Origin: Geodermatophilaceae bacterium URHB0062
GTDB taxonomy: Bacteria > Actinomycetota > Actinomycetes > Mycobacteriales > Geodermatophilaceae
Assembly: GCA_000620185.1 (NCBI GenBank)
Contig: KK211086.1
Span: forward strand, 407,331 to 471,330
Length of the DNA: 64,000 nt
Direction: 5' to 3'
Every line of letters starts with the position of its first letter. Within the stretch, counting starts at the first letter, position 1. Made by a program: the position numbers and the translations under genes. Positions 1 through 7,438 of the stretch are shown in pieces. The notes beneath the pieces are model-generated. The model was not told the DNA's origin and ran no database searches. It saw nothing but the letters and a program-made list of their open reading frames with translations.

Positions 1-864
1 CCGATGCACGACGACCGGTGGCTGCTCCGCCTCGCCGAGCAGATCGGGGACGACGGAGTCCTGTCGAAGGCGGGGGAGAAGGCGCTGCTCGACGCCGTCC
101 AGGAGGCCTGCGACCAGGCCGAGAGACTGGGCTGCGAGGAGCTCATGGCCCTCGTCACCTCGGCGATCCGGGAGGCGGTCAACGGGCGCGAGGTGCTCGA
201 CCGCGTCAGCCGGCGGACCGGCGTCGACCTGCACGTCCTCAGCGGGGAGGACGAGGCGCGGCTGACCTTCCTCGCCGTCCGCCGGTGGTTCGGCTGGAGC
301 GCCGGGAGGCTGCTCGTCCTGGACATCGGGGGCGGCTCGCTGGAGCTGGCCGCAGGCCGGGACGAGGACCCGGACGTCGCCCTCTCCCTCCCGCTCGGCG
401 CCGGCCGGATGACCCGGCGGTTCCTCCCCGACGCGCGGGACGGTGGCCGCCCCGACCTCGCGGCGCTGGCCAAGCTGGACGCGCACGCCACCGAACTGAT
501 CACCCCCGCGGCCAAGAAGCTCCGGGACGTCGGCAGCCCCGACCTCGTGGCCGCCACCAGCAAGACGTTCCGCACCCTCGCGCGGCTCACCGGGGCGGCG
601 CCCTACTCGGCCGGACTCCAGATGCCGCGCCAGCTGACGCGCGAGGGACTCGGCCAGCTGACCGGCTTCGTGTCCCGGATCGAGTCCGCCGCCCTGGCCG
701 AGTTGCCGGGGGTCTCACCCGACCGCGCGCACCAGGTTCCCGCTGGAGCTGCTGTCGCTGCGGCCGCAATGCGTCTGCTCGACGTACCGTGCGTTCGGAT
801 CTGCCCGTGGGCGCTGCGGGAAGGTGTCATCCTGCGCAGGCTGGACTCGTTGGGAGGAGCGTGA
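1..864 (+). CDS. Ppx/GppA family exopolyphosphatase (5' end cut by window)
   Basis: The frame is open from the first base, so the gene is truncated at its N terminus; the ATG at base 4 is probably internal because the family begins with a phosphate-binding loop (DxGSNT) about 30-40 residues earlier, which is absent here. The ASKHA-fold signature DIGGGSLEL is present about 105 residues in, followed by the family-typical MTRRFLPD and the ATSKTFRTLARL region. Ppx/GppA proteins hydrolyse polyphosphate or pppGpp in the cytoplasm. The stop codon overlaps the next start (TGATG), suggesting translational coupling. The neighbourhood resembles M. tuberculosis Rv0496 (ppx2). The exact substrate cannot be told from sequence. 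Confidence 0.9.
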   Translation, partial: PMHDDRWLLRLAEQIGDDGVLSKAGEKALLDAVQEACDQAERLGCEELMALVTSAIREAVNGREVLDRVSRRTGVDLHVLSGEDEARLTFLAVRRWFGWSAGRLLVLDIGGGSLELAAGRDEDPDVALSLPLGAGRMTRRFLPDARDGGRPDLAALAKLDAHATELITPAAKKLRDVGSPDLVAATSKTFRTLARLTGAAPYSAGLQMPRQLTREGLGQLTGFVSRIESAALAELPGVSPDRAHQVPAGAAVAAAAMRLLDVPCVRICPWALREGVILRRLDSLGGA

Positions 865-1937
865 TGGCCGAACCGGACTGGAACCCCGACACGGGTGGGC
901 GGTCGCTGGCCGAGATCCTCCGAGAGGCCGGCATCGAGTCCGCCAACCGCAAGAACCGCCGCCGGTGGGACGACCCCGCCGAGGCGGGGCTGCGCCAGCG
1001 TCGTGCTGAGGCCGCGGCTGCCGAGGGTGCGGCCACGCGGGCCGGCTACGGACGGCGCAGGAGCGACCTCGCCGGGAGCGAGCCGCTCCGCGACGAGCCC
1101 CGGTCCTTCCTGGACGAGCCGCGGCCGGTCCGCGACGAGCCGCGCTCCTTCCGGGACGAGCCGCGGTCCTCCCGGGACGAGGCGCGGTCGGTCCGCGACG
1201 ACGCGATGCCCCCGGTCGAGCGGCGGCAGCGGCCCCGGCGCGCGCCCGACCCCGCCACGGCCGCGATCCCGGGCCTGCGTCCCGACCGGAAGCCCGGCGT
1301 GCCCGCAGGCGGGGCCATGCCGTCGGCTCCGGTGCCGTCCATGCCTTCGAACCCCATGCCGGCGAACCCCATGCCGTCCTCCCCCGTGCCCTCCGGCCCC
1401 CGGCACTCCGGTCCCGTCCCGTCGCTGTCGTCGGGCGCCACGTCGGCACGCGGCAAGGCCGCCGCACCGGTCCGCGAGCGGCGCGCCGCAGAGGAGCGCC
1501 GGCCGAAGGAGCGCCGTCCCGACCAGCGCCGGGCCGAGGAGCGGTTCCCGCAGCGCTCACCGTCCCGGGCGGTGCCGGAGGACGAGCACTTCTCGACCGG
1601 TCCGATCCCGGTCGTGCGCCCCGAGGACCTCGACGACGGACTCGACGCGAGCCCGAAGGAGAGCGCCCTCGCCTGGCTGCGCTTCGCCGGCGAGCTGCTC
1701 ATCGCGCTCGCGGCCGGCATCGGCATCTACTTCGCGGCCACGCTGCTCTGGGAGAACGTCCCTTACCTCGCCGTCCTCCTGGTTCCCGTGGCCGTGACCG
1801 GACTGGTCGCCGGCGTGGGTGCGTGGCGACAGCGGCAGGGCCACGAGCCCGTGGGCCCGCGGCTGCTGGCGATCCTCGTGGTCGCCGGCACCCTGCTCAC
1901 CGTCGCCCCCGCGGCCGGGTTGCTCGCCGCGTCCTGA
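864..1937 (+). CDS. membrane protein with disordered, repeat-bearing N-terminal region
   Basis: A 357-residue protein starting in a TGATG overlap with the phosphatase gene. Residues 1-45 carry a conserved-looking RSLAEILREAG segment. Residues about 75-114 contain a seven-residue tandem repeat (consensus RDEPRSF, five to six copies), followed by a Pro/Met-rich stretch (about 150-190) and an Arg/Glu-rich charged stretch (about 203-230). Three hydrophobic helices lie near 274-295, 301-320 and 332-353, so the long charged half is probably cytoplasmic. The position next to ppx matches the membrane protein Rv0497 of M. tuberculosis. No enzymatic motif is visible and the function is unknown. An open frame extends upstream inside the phosphatase gene but is a shadow. 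Confidence 0.8.
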   Translation: MAEPDWNPDTGGRSLAEILREAGIESANRKNRRRWDDPAEAGLRQRRAEAAAAEGAATRAGYGRRRSDLAGSEPLRDEPRSFLDEPRPVRDEPRSFRDEPRSSRDEARSVRDDAMPPVERRQRPRRAPDPATAAIPGLRPDRKPGVPAGGAMPSAPVPSMPSNPMPANPMPSSPVPSGPRHSGPVPSLSSGATSARGKAAAPVRERRAAEERRPKERRPDQRRAEERFPQRSPSRAVPEDEHFSTGPIPVVRPEDLDDGLDASPKESALAWLRFAGELLIALAAGIGIYFAATLLWENVPYLAVLLVPVAVTGLVAGVGAWRQRQGHEPVGPRLLAILVVAGTLLTVAPAAGLLAAS

Positions 1938-1940
1938 GGA

Positions 1941-2507
1941 TCAGGCGTTCGCGTCCTCCTCCTCGGGCTCGCGGGCGAACTCCTCGACGATCGCGGCGCC
2001 GAAGGCGTCGAGGTCGTCGGGGTTGCGGCTGGTGATCAGCCCGCCGTCGACCACGACCTCCTCGTCGACCCACTCGGCGCCGGCGTTGCGCAGATCCGTC
2101 CGCAGCGAGGGCCACGACGTCATGCGCCGGCCGCGGACCACGTCCGCCTCGATGAGCACCCAGGGCGCGTGGCAGATGGCCGCCACCGGCTTGCCCGCCT
2201 CGAAGAAGGCCTGCACGAAGGTCACCGCATCGGCGTCGGCCCGGACGAAGTCGCCGTTGATGACACCGCCGGGCAGCACCAGCGCCCCGTACGCGTCGGG
2301 ATCGGCCGAGCTGAGGACGGCGTCGACCCGTCGTTCCTCGCCCTTGTCGATGTGGTTGTAGGCCGTGATCGTGCCCGCCTCGAACGACACCAGTTCCGGC
2401 TCGGCCCCAGCCTCCTCGAGAGCCTGCCAGGGCCGGTCGAGCTCGACCTGCTCCACACCGTCGGTCGCGAGGACCGCCACCTTCATCCCGCTCAGTTCTC
2501 CTGCCAT
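1941..2507 (-). CDS. DJ-1/PfpI family protein (type 1 glutamine amidotransferase-like)
   Basis: A 188-residue single-domain protein. The ATG at 2507 was chosen because it gives MAGELSGMKVAVL, running straight into the first beta strand; a start 12 codons upstream adds only low-complexity sequence. The nucleophile elbow is AAICHAPW with Cys112-His113, and the acidic partner is probably Glu19 (DGVEQVEL). The family includes PfpI-type deglycases/proteases and stress proteins of the YhbO type, acting in the cytoplasm. It lies convergent to the membrane-protein gene (3-bp gap) and divergent from the proline-dehydrogenase-like gene. The substrate is unknown. Confidence 0.9.
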   Translation of the reverse strand: MAGELSGMKVAVLATDGVEQVELDRPWQALEEAGAEPELVSFEAGTITAYNHIDKGEERRVDAVLSSADPDAYGALVLPGGVINGDFVRADADAVTFVQAFFEAGKPVAAICHAPWVLIEADVVRGRRMTSWPSLRTDLRNAGAEWVDEEVVVDGGLITSRNPDDLDAFGAAIVEEFAREPEEEDANA

Positions 2508-2553
2508 GGGGGCGCCGCTACCCGCGCCCCCGACGGGGCACACGCGCGCGCAC

Positions 2554-2565
2554 TACGGTTTGCCC
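2554..2565 (+). promoter_or_regulatory. -10 element of a probable leaderless promoter
   Basis: TACGGT at 2554-2559 matches the actinobacterial TANNNT -10 box and is followed by exactly 6 bp before the GTG at 2566. No Shine-Dalgarno sequence precedes that GTG. This is the geometry of leaderless transcripts in Mycobacterium and Streptomyces, and it supports 2566 as the start codon. No clear -35 box is seen. Confidence 0.5.
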
Positions 2566-3300
2566 GTGCCCGCCTCCCTGGTACCCGTGCGGACCCTGGA
2601 CCGCGCGCTGACCGGCCGTTGCGTCGCCGGGCCGACGGTGGACGACGCCGTGCGGACCGCGGCCGGGCTCCTCCCGAACGGTGTCCGGATCGCCCTCGAG
2701 CACGTCCCGGGACCGGGTCGGGACGCCGCCGCCGAGTTCGCCGAACTGATCGCGGCGGTCCGCGACGCCGGGATCGTGGCCGCCTGCGAGCTCACCCTCC
2801 CGGTCGACCGGCTCGGCCCCGCGGACGCCCGCCACCTCCTCGCGACGGCGACGGCGGACGGCCTCGGCGTCGCGCTGACCGGATCATCCGAATCGGTGCT
2901 CGCCCTCGCCGACGCCGTCCCGGCGGCGCGGATCGTCGTCCCCGCGGGCCGGCCCGACGCGGAGGCCGTGTGCCGGGCCTCCGCCGACGGGCGGGTCCGG
3001 CTGGCCGCCGGCCGCGGCGCCGCCGCGGACCTGGCGTTCGTCCGGTGCGTCAACGTCCTCATGGCCGGCGGCGGGCACCACGCCGTCGCGGCCGGGGATC
3101 CGCGGCTCGTCGCCATCACCGGTGAGCGGGCCGCCTGGAACGACCGCTCACCCGACAGCTGGGAGTACGTCATGTCCTACGGGATCCGCACCGCACAGCT
3201 GCGTCGGCTGGTGGCGGCCGGTTGCACCGTCCGCGTCGCCGTCCCCTCCGGTCCGGGGGCCGCCGCCGCCCTGGTCCGCCGCCTGGCGGTGCGCTCGTGA
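2566..3300 (+). CDS. proline dehydrogenase-like protein (degenerate PRODH barrel)
   Basis: A 244-residue protein with a GTG start set by the adjacent -10 box. The C-terminal stretch EYVMSYGIRTAQLRRLVAAG followed by VRVAVPSG resembles the closing part of the FAD-binding PRODH barrel (family pattern: YGIR..Q..L...G..VR.Y.P.G). The family normally continues with W..Y..RR..ER, which binds proline; here it continues GAAAALVRRLAVRS, keeping one RR but losing the second motif. The protein is also shorter than the about 300 residues usual for monofunctional enzymes. It overlaps proC by 4 bp (GTGA), so the pair couples a proline-oxidation-like fold to proline synthesis. It may be catalytically altered or inactive. 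Confidence 0.55.
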   Translation: MPASLVPVRTLDRALTGRCVAGPTVDDAVRTAAGLLPNGVRIALEHVPGPGRDAAAEFAELIAAVRDAGIVAACELTLPVDRLGPADARHLLATATADGLGVALTGSSESVLALADAVPAARIVVPAGRPDAEAVCRASADGRVRLAAGRGAAADLAFVRCVNVLMAGGGHHAVAAGDPRLVAITGERAAWNDRSPDSWEYVMSYGIRTAQLRRLVAAGCTVRVAVPSGPGAAAALVRRLAVRS

Positions 3301-4115
3301 CCGCCGAGGGCCGCCGCGGCCTGGCGATCATCGGGGGCGGCAAGATCGGCGAGGCGCTGCTGTCGGGCCTGGTCCGCCGTGGTGGTCCCGACGGGCTGCT
3401 CGTCTGCGAGCGGAGCCCCGACCGGGCCGCCCAGCTGTCGGAGCGGTACGGGGTGCCGGCCTTCGACCTCGGAGGCGCCGCCGCGCGCGCCCGGGTGCTG
3501 CTGCTGGCGGTCAAGCCGCAGGACATCGACGTGCTGCTGGGCCGGCTGGCCGAGTTCGTCGACGACGGTCACCTCGTCGTCTCGGTGGCTGCCGGCGTGC
3601 CCACCGCCCGGATCGAGGCCGCGCTGCCCGCCGGGGTGCCCGTCGTCCGGGTCATGCCCAACACGCCGGCCCTGGTGGACGAGGGGATGAGCGTGCTCTC
3701 GGCGGGAGCGCACGCCGGCGAGGCCGACCTCGACGAGGCGGAGGCCCTGCTGGCCGCCGTGGGCCGGGTGCGGCGGGTGCCGGAGTCGCAGCAGGACGCC
3801 GTCACGGCCCTGTCGGGCAGTGGGCCGGCGTACTTCTTCTTCCTCGTCGAGGCGATGGTCGACGCCGGCATCCTGCTCGGGCTCCCGCGGGCGCTCGCGG
3901 CGGACCTGATCGTGCAGACGGCCCTGGGCGCGGCGGTGATGATGCGCGACACCGGCGAGCACCCGGTGCAGCTGCGCGAGGCGGTCACCAGCCCCGGGGG
4001 GACGACGATCGCGGCGATCCGGGAGCTGGAGCGGCACGGCGTCCGCGCGGCGCTCATCGCGGCGATCGAGGCGGCGCACGCCCGCTCGGTGGAGCTGGGT
4101 GCCGGTCAGTCCTGA
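3297..4115 (+). CDS. proC: pyrroline-5-carboxylate reductase
   Basis: 272 residues, the normal family length. It reduces pyrroline-5-carboxylate to proline with NAD(P)H in the cytoplasm. The N-terminal Rossmann motif is GGGKIGEALLSGL, MPNTPALVDEGMSVL lies near residue 120, and the substrate-binding signature includes GSGPAYFFFLVEAM and REAVTSPGGTT. The GTG start at 3297 overlaps the preceding stop (GTGA), and an earlier in-frame start would lie inside the upstream gene. The gene is last in its run and is followed by 280 bp of non-coding DNA. The position matches Rv0500 of M. tuberculosis. Confidence 0.96.
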   Translation: MTAEGRRGLAIIGGGKIGEALLSGLVRRGGPDGLLVCERSPDRAAQLSERYGVPAFDLGGAAARARVLLLAVKPQDIDVLLGRLAEFVDDGHLVVSVAAGVPTARIEAALPAGVPVVRVMPNTPALVDEGMSVLSAGAHAGEADLDEAEALLAAVGRVRRVPESQQDAVTALSGSGPAYFFFLVEAMVDAGILLGLPRALAADLIVQTALGAAVMMRDTGEHPVQLREAVTSPGGTTIAAIRELERHGVRAALIAAIEAAHARSVELGAGQS

Positions 4116-4395
4116 GCCGGAGCGCCGGGTGGCGAGCCGCGCACTCTAACCCACAAGTCGACACATTTCATCGACGCTGGGTGATCGGTTCGTGACGGTG
4201 TCGCGAGAACCGCCGGGGTGCGTGGGAAGCGTGTTGCATAGGTGTAGTTCTGCCTAGGACGGACCGGTCCGCCTGTCGACTTCAACCGTCGCTCCAGTCA
4301 CGTCTGTCCCCTTACGCTCTGTGTCAGCGCATGCGTGTTCAGTTGCCGGTGGGGAAGCCGGCGCCACGACATGAGCTAGGTCCGGAGACGAAGAC
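4116..4395 (+). promoter_or_regulatory. intergenic region with promoter-like elements and a 12-bp palindrome
   Basis: This 280-bp gap is less GC-rich than its surroundings. Candidate core elements are TTGCAT at 4234-4239 and TAGGAC at 4255-4260 (15-bp spacer, short of the ideal 17). A perfect palindrome CGGACCGGTCCG at 4260-4271 overlaps the end of this -10 box, where a repressor could sit. A second -10-like TACGCT occurs at 4313-4318. The HTH gene has a good ribosome binding site (GGAG at 4384-4387, 8 bp before its ATG), so a transcript with a leader is expected. The exact start point is not resolvable by eye. Confidence 0.3.
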
Positions 4396-4734
4396 ATGAC
4401 CATGCCCCAGCGCGCCGCCACCATCGCCCGTCCGGGAATCCCCGGCCCCCGGCCCGTCGGTCGCCCCATGAGCGCCGCCGCCGTTGCCCGCCCCGTGCCG
4501 GCCGCCCACCCCGCCGCCATGCCGATCGGCCGCCCGCAGGTGCCCGCCCCTCGCGCGGCCGTGACCTTCCTGACCGTGGCCGAGGTGGCCGCGATGATGC
4601 GCGTCTCGAAGATGACCGTGTACCGCCTCGTGCACGCCGGCGACCTCTCCGCCGTCCGCGTCGGCCGTTCCTTCCGGGTGCCCGAGCGCGCCGTGCAGGA
4701 CTACCTCCGCGACGCGTACACCGACATCGCCTGA
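4396..4734 (+). CDS. excisionase-type (MerR-superfamily) helix-turn-helix protein
   Basis: 112 residues. Residues 1-55 form a Pro/Ala/Arg-rich, probably disordered arm with recurring RP motifs (PVGRP, VARP, IGRP). Residues about 57-107 form a single HTH_17/excisionase domain: FLTVAEVAAMMRVSKMTVYR, then LVHAGDLSAVRVGRSFRVPE, with the usual winged hairpin. Proteins of this type bind DNA; the best-known actinobacterial relative is BldC. The position immediately before bS22 corresponds to Rv0500A in M. tuberculosis and, from memory, to BldD-controlled bdtA in Streptomyces. It is too short for a phage excisionase operon, and no phage genes are near. Target genes are unknown. Confidence 0.85.
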   Translation: MTMPQRAATIARPGIPGPRPVGRPMSAAAVARPVPAAHPAAMPIGRPQVPAPRAAVTFLTVAEVAAMMRVSKMTVYRLVHAGDLSAVRVGRSFRVPERAVQDYLRDAYTDIA

Positions 4735-4769
4735 GCAGTACTCCGCGATACTCCTTCGTCGGATCCGGT

Positions 4770-4798
4770 CCGCCCGCGGCAACGGCGCCGCGGGGCGG
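4770..4798 (+). terminator. GC-rich hairpin, probable terminator
   Basis: Arms CCGCCCGCGGC (4770-4780) and GCCGCGGGGCGG (4787-4798) pair over 11 bp with one bulged G and a 6-nt loop. It lies 35 bp after the stop of the HTH gene and before bS22. There is no T-run, as is common in actinobacteria, so it could also be a leader structure of bS22. Confidence 0.4.
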
Positions 4799-4903
4799 CC
4801 GGTACGCTCGGACGCCGGGTGACACCAGGGCAGCCCCCGACGACGGGGCCCCAGGGGTCGCGGACGAGTGTGATCATCCTCAAGACGACGTCGGGAGCAC
4901 CAC

Positions 4904-5002
4904 GTGGGTTCGGTCATCAAGAAGCGCCGCAAGCGGATGGCGAAGAAGAAGCACCGCAAGCTGCTGAAGAAGACCCGCGTCCAGCGGCGCAACAAGAAGT
5001 GA
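4904..5002 (+). CDS. small ribosomal subunit protein bS22 (AURKAIP1/COX24 domain)
   Basis: A 32-residue, extremely basic protein: more than half its residues are Lys or Arg, with [19 protein letters not shown] at the start and [11 protein letters not shown] at the end. This is the signature of the AURKAIP1/COX24 family, identified as an extra 30S subunit protein (bS22) in mycobacterial ribosome structures. The GTG start is preceded by GGGAG at 4893-4897 with a 6-bp spacer. It lies between the HTH gene and the epimerase exactly as Rv0500B does in M. tuberculosis. It probably binds 16S rRNA near the decoding region. The gene is easily missed because of its length. Confidence 0.93.
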   Translation: MGSVIKKRRKRMAKKKHRKLLKKTRVQRRNKK

Positions 5003-5012
5003 GCTGAGGCTC

Positions 5013-6119
5013 GTGCCGCCGTCGGTCGTCCTCGTCACCGGCGTGAGCCGGTGGCTGGGTGGCGCGCTGGCGGCCGAGCTCGCGGCAGACCCCTCCATCG
5101 AGCGGGTCATCGGTGTGGATACCGTTCCACCGGCTCCGGCGATGCTCCGGCGGCTCGGTCGCACGGAGTTCGTGCGGGCCGACATCCGCAATCCGCTGAT
5201 CGGCAAGGTCATCGGGGCGGCGTCGGTCGACACGGTCGTCCACATGAACATCAGCTCGACGCCCGCCACGGCCGGTGGGCGCGGGCCGATGAAGGAACTC
5301 AACGTCATCGGCACGATGCAGCTCCTGGCCGCGTGCCAGCGGGCTCCGTCGGTCCGCCGGTTCGTGCTGAAGTCGACCAGCGCCGTCTACGGCGCCTCGT
5401 CGCGGGACCCCGCGGTCTTCACCGAGGCGATGCAGGCACGGGCCGTCCCCGCGGGTGGCTTCGCCAAGGACAGCCTCGACATCGAGGGGTACGTGCGCGC
5501 CTTCCGGCGGCGCCGACCCGAGGTCGACGTCGCGGTCCTGCGGTTCACCAACTTCATCGGGCCGCGCATCGACTCCCTGCTCACCGGCTTCTTCCGGATG
5601 CCGGTGGTACCGACGGCGCTGGGTTACGACGCCCGGGTGCAGTTGCTCCACGAGGACGACGCCCTGGCCGTGCTCACCCGCGCCACGACCGGCGACTTCG
5701 TGGGCACGGTGAACGTCGGCGGCGAGGGCACGCTGCTGCTGTCGCAGGCCATCCGCCGGCTTGGGCGCGTCGAGGTTCCGCTGCCGAGCCCGGCGCTCGG
5801 CTCCGTCGGCCGGCTCTCCCGGCGCTTCGGCTTCGTCGACTACTCGCCCGAGCAGATGCGCTTCCTCAACTTCGGCCGCGTCGTCGACACGACCGTGCTG
5901 CGCACCGAGTTCGGCTACACGCCCCGGTACACCACGGAGGCCGCGCTGATCGACTACGCCCGGACCGTTCCCCCGGTGGTCTCGCCCCGTCTGGTCGACG
6001 CGGTGACCACCCGGCTGCGCAGCGCCGTCGAGCGCGTCGGCGACACCGCCGACGCCGTCGGCGCGAAGCTGCGGCCGGCGCCCCCGGCCCCGGGCCTGCG
6101 GGCGGTGCGCGATGCCTGA
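5013..6119 (+). CDS. NAD-dependent epimerase/dehydratase (extended SDR)
   Basis: 368 residues with a GTG start 10 bp after the bS22 stop. The N-terminal Rossmann segment is VVLVTGVSRWLGGALAAEL, with a modified glycine loop; TSAVYGASSRD (near residue 125) contains the region of the catalytic Tyr. The C-terminal part (VEVPLPSPAL onward) is of the type seen in Rv0501 (annotated galE2 in M. tuberculosis), which also lies beside the bS22 and acyltransferase genes. It is expected to act on a nucleotide sugar or lipid-linked substrate in the cytoplasm, but the substrate is not deducible. It overlaps the next gene by 8 bp. Confidence 0.85.
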   Translation: MPPSVVLVTGVSRWLGGALAAELAADPSIERVIGVDTVPPAPAMLRRLGRTEFVRADIRNPLIGKVIGAASVDTVVHMNISSTPATAGGRGPMKELNVIGTMQLLAACQRAPSVRRFVLKSTSAVYGASSRDPAVFTEAMQARAVPAGGFAKDSLDIEGYVRAFRRRRPEVDVAVLRFTNFIGPRIDSLLTGFFRMPVVPTALGYDARVQLLHEDDALAVLTRATTGDFVGTVNVGGEGTLLLSQAIRRLGRVEVPLPSPALGSVGRLSRRFGFVDYSPEQMRFLNFGRVVDTTVLRTEFGYTPRYTTEAALIDYARTVPPVVSPRLVDAVTTRLRSAVERVGDTADAVGAKLRPAPPAPGLRAVRDA

Positions 6120-7020
6120 GGCCCGCGTGATCCCGCTGCGTCCGGACGACGACGACCCCTACGTCCCGCCGGCGAGCGCGCCGGGCTGGGAGGAGCAACT
6201 GGCCGGGGGCCTGGACTTCGTCCGCCGTCGGCTGACGGGGGAGTACGAGACCGACGAGTTCGGCTTCGACCCCGACCTGACCGACCACGTCCTGCTGCCT
6301 CTGCTGCGCCCCCTGTTCTCGCGCTGGTTCCGCGTCGAGTCGCAGGGGCTGTCGAACGTGCCGTCGACCGGCGGGGCGCTGGTGGTGGCCAACCACTCCG
6401 GCACGTTGCCGATCGACTCGCTGATGACGACGGTCGCGCTGCACGACCAGCACCCGGCGCAGCGGCGACTGCGGCTGCTCGGCGCCGACCTGGTGTTCGA
6501 CCTGCCGTTCATCGGCTCGATGTCGCGGAAGATGGGCACGACCCTCGCCTGCAACGAGGACGCCGAACGCCTGCTCACCGACGGCGAGCTCGTCGGCGTC
6601 TTCCCGGAAGGCTTCAAGGGCATCGGCAAGCCGTTCCGCGAGCGGTACACCCTGCAGCGGTTCGGCCGCGGGGGTTTCGTCACGGCCGCACTGCGCACGG
6701 GTGTCCCGATCATCCCGTGCGCGATCGTGGGCGCCGAGGAGATCTACCCCATGATCGGCAACGCCAAGACCGCGGCGCGGCTGCTCGGTCTGCCGTACTT
6801 CCCGATCACCCCGACGTTCCCATTGCTGGGGCCGCTGGGCATGGTGCCGCTCCCGTCGAAGTGGCTGATCGCATTCGGCGAACCGATCGAGACGGCGTCC
6901 TACGGGCCCGCGGCCGCCGAGGACCCGATGCTCGTGTTCAACCTGACCGACCAGGTGCGCGAGACGATCCAGCACTCGCTGTACCAGCTGCTCCTGCAGC
7001 GTCGATCCGTCTTCGGCTGA
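6112..7020 (+). CDS. lysophospholipid acyltransferase family protein (PlsC/DGAT-like)
   Basis: 302 residues, starting inside the epimerase gene (8-bp overlap). The acyltransferase motifs are NHSGTLPIDS (the His/Asp catalytic motif I, with wider spacing than NHx4D), VFPEGFKGIG (motif III) and VPIIPCAIVGAEEIYP (motif IV). The first 60 residues are acidic and Pro-rich. Such enzymes transfer acyl chains from acyl-CoA to glycerolipids at the inner face of the membrane. It matches Rv0502 in position. Pairing with an SDR protein suggests that the two genes act in one lipid or glycolipid step. Confidence 0.88.
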   Translation: MPEARVIPLRPDDDDPYVPPASAPGWEEQLAGGLDFVRRRLTGEYETDEFGFDPDLTDHVLLPLLRPLFSRWFRVESQGLSNVPSTGGALVVANHSGTLPIDSLMTTVALHDQHPAQRRLRLLGADLVFDLPFIGSMSRKMGTTLACNEDAERLLTDGELVGVFPEGFKGIGKPFRERYTLQRFGRGGFVTAALRTGVPIIPCAIVGAEEIYPMIGNAKTAARLLGLPYFPITPTFPLLGPLGMVPLPSKWLIAFGEPIETASYGPAAAEDPMLVFNLTDQVRETIQHSLYQLLLQRRSVFG

Positions 7021-7101
7021 CCCGCCCCGCCGACGACGTGCGCCGGCGCCCCCTTCTCGGCTCTCGAACGGGCCCTGCGCGCACGTCATCCCCGGCCCGA
7101 T

Positions 7102-7168
7102 GGTGAGGAAATGTGCGCCCCTGGCGGGTTCTGGCGCGAGAACCCGCCGTGCGCGCACATCGCTCACC
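7102..7168. repeat. 67-bp imperfect palindrome, copy 1
   Basis: Outer arms GGTGAG (7102-7107) / CTCACC (7163-7168), middle arms TGTGCGC / GCGCACA, and a perfect 10-bp core GGCGGGTTCT (7123-7132) / AGAACCCGCC (7139-7148) around the loop GGCGCG. The RNA from either strand would fold into a long stem. Confidence 0.85.
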
Positions 7169-7266
7169 CTCGCCGGATGCGGGCCTCACGCTCACCGACG
7201 ACGTGCGCCGGCGCCCCCTTCTCGGCTTTCGAACGGGCCCTGCGCGCACGTCATCCCCGGCCCACT

Positions 7267-7332
7267 GGTGAGAACTGTGCGCCTGTGGCGGGTTCTGGCG
7301 CGAGAACCCGCCGTGCGCGCACATCGCTCACC
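7267..7332. repeat. 66-bp imperfect palindrome, copy 2
   Basis: Same architecture as copy 1: GGTGAG (7267-7272) / CTCACC (7327-7332) and core arms 7287-7296 / 7303-7312 around GGCGCG. The unpaired spacers differ from copy 1 (e.g. AAC versus GAAA, CTGT versus CCCT) while every paired arm is identical, which suggests selection on structure. Confidence 0.85.
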
Positions 7333-7438
7333 CTCGCCGGATGCGGGCCTCACGCTCACCGACGACGTGCGCCGGCGCCCCCTTCTCGGCTTTCGAACGG
7401 GCCCTGCGCGCACTTCATCGCTGTGCGAGGGCGAGAGC

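Larger units (their letters stand above)
7031..7419. repeat. tandem repeat, 165-bp unit, about 2.4 copies, built of palindromes
   Basis: Copies start at 7031, 7196 and 7360; the third is cut after about 60 bp. Each full unit contains two nested inverted repeats: an outer one with arms like GACGTGCGC / GCGCACGTC, and a longer one described separately. Copies 1 and 2 differ mainly in loops and spacers while the palindrome arms are conserved. The block fills the 418-bp gap (7021-7438) between two convergent genes and holds no credible gene: the open frames across it are products of the repetition. It could act as a bidirectional terminator or be a REP-like/MITE-like element. Confidence 0.85.

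Noticed and set aside
7031-7419. CRISPR array
   Set aside because: Only 2.4 copies of a 165-bp unit, with no short identical repeats separated by unique spacers and no cas genes.
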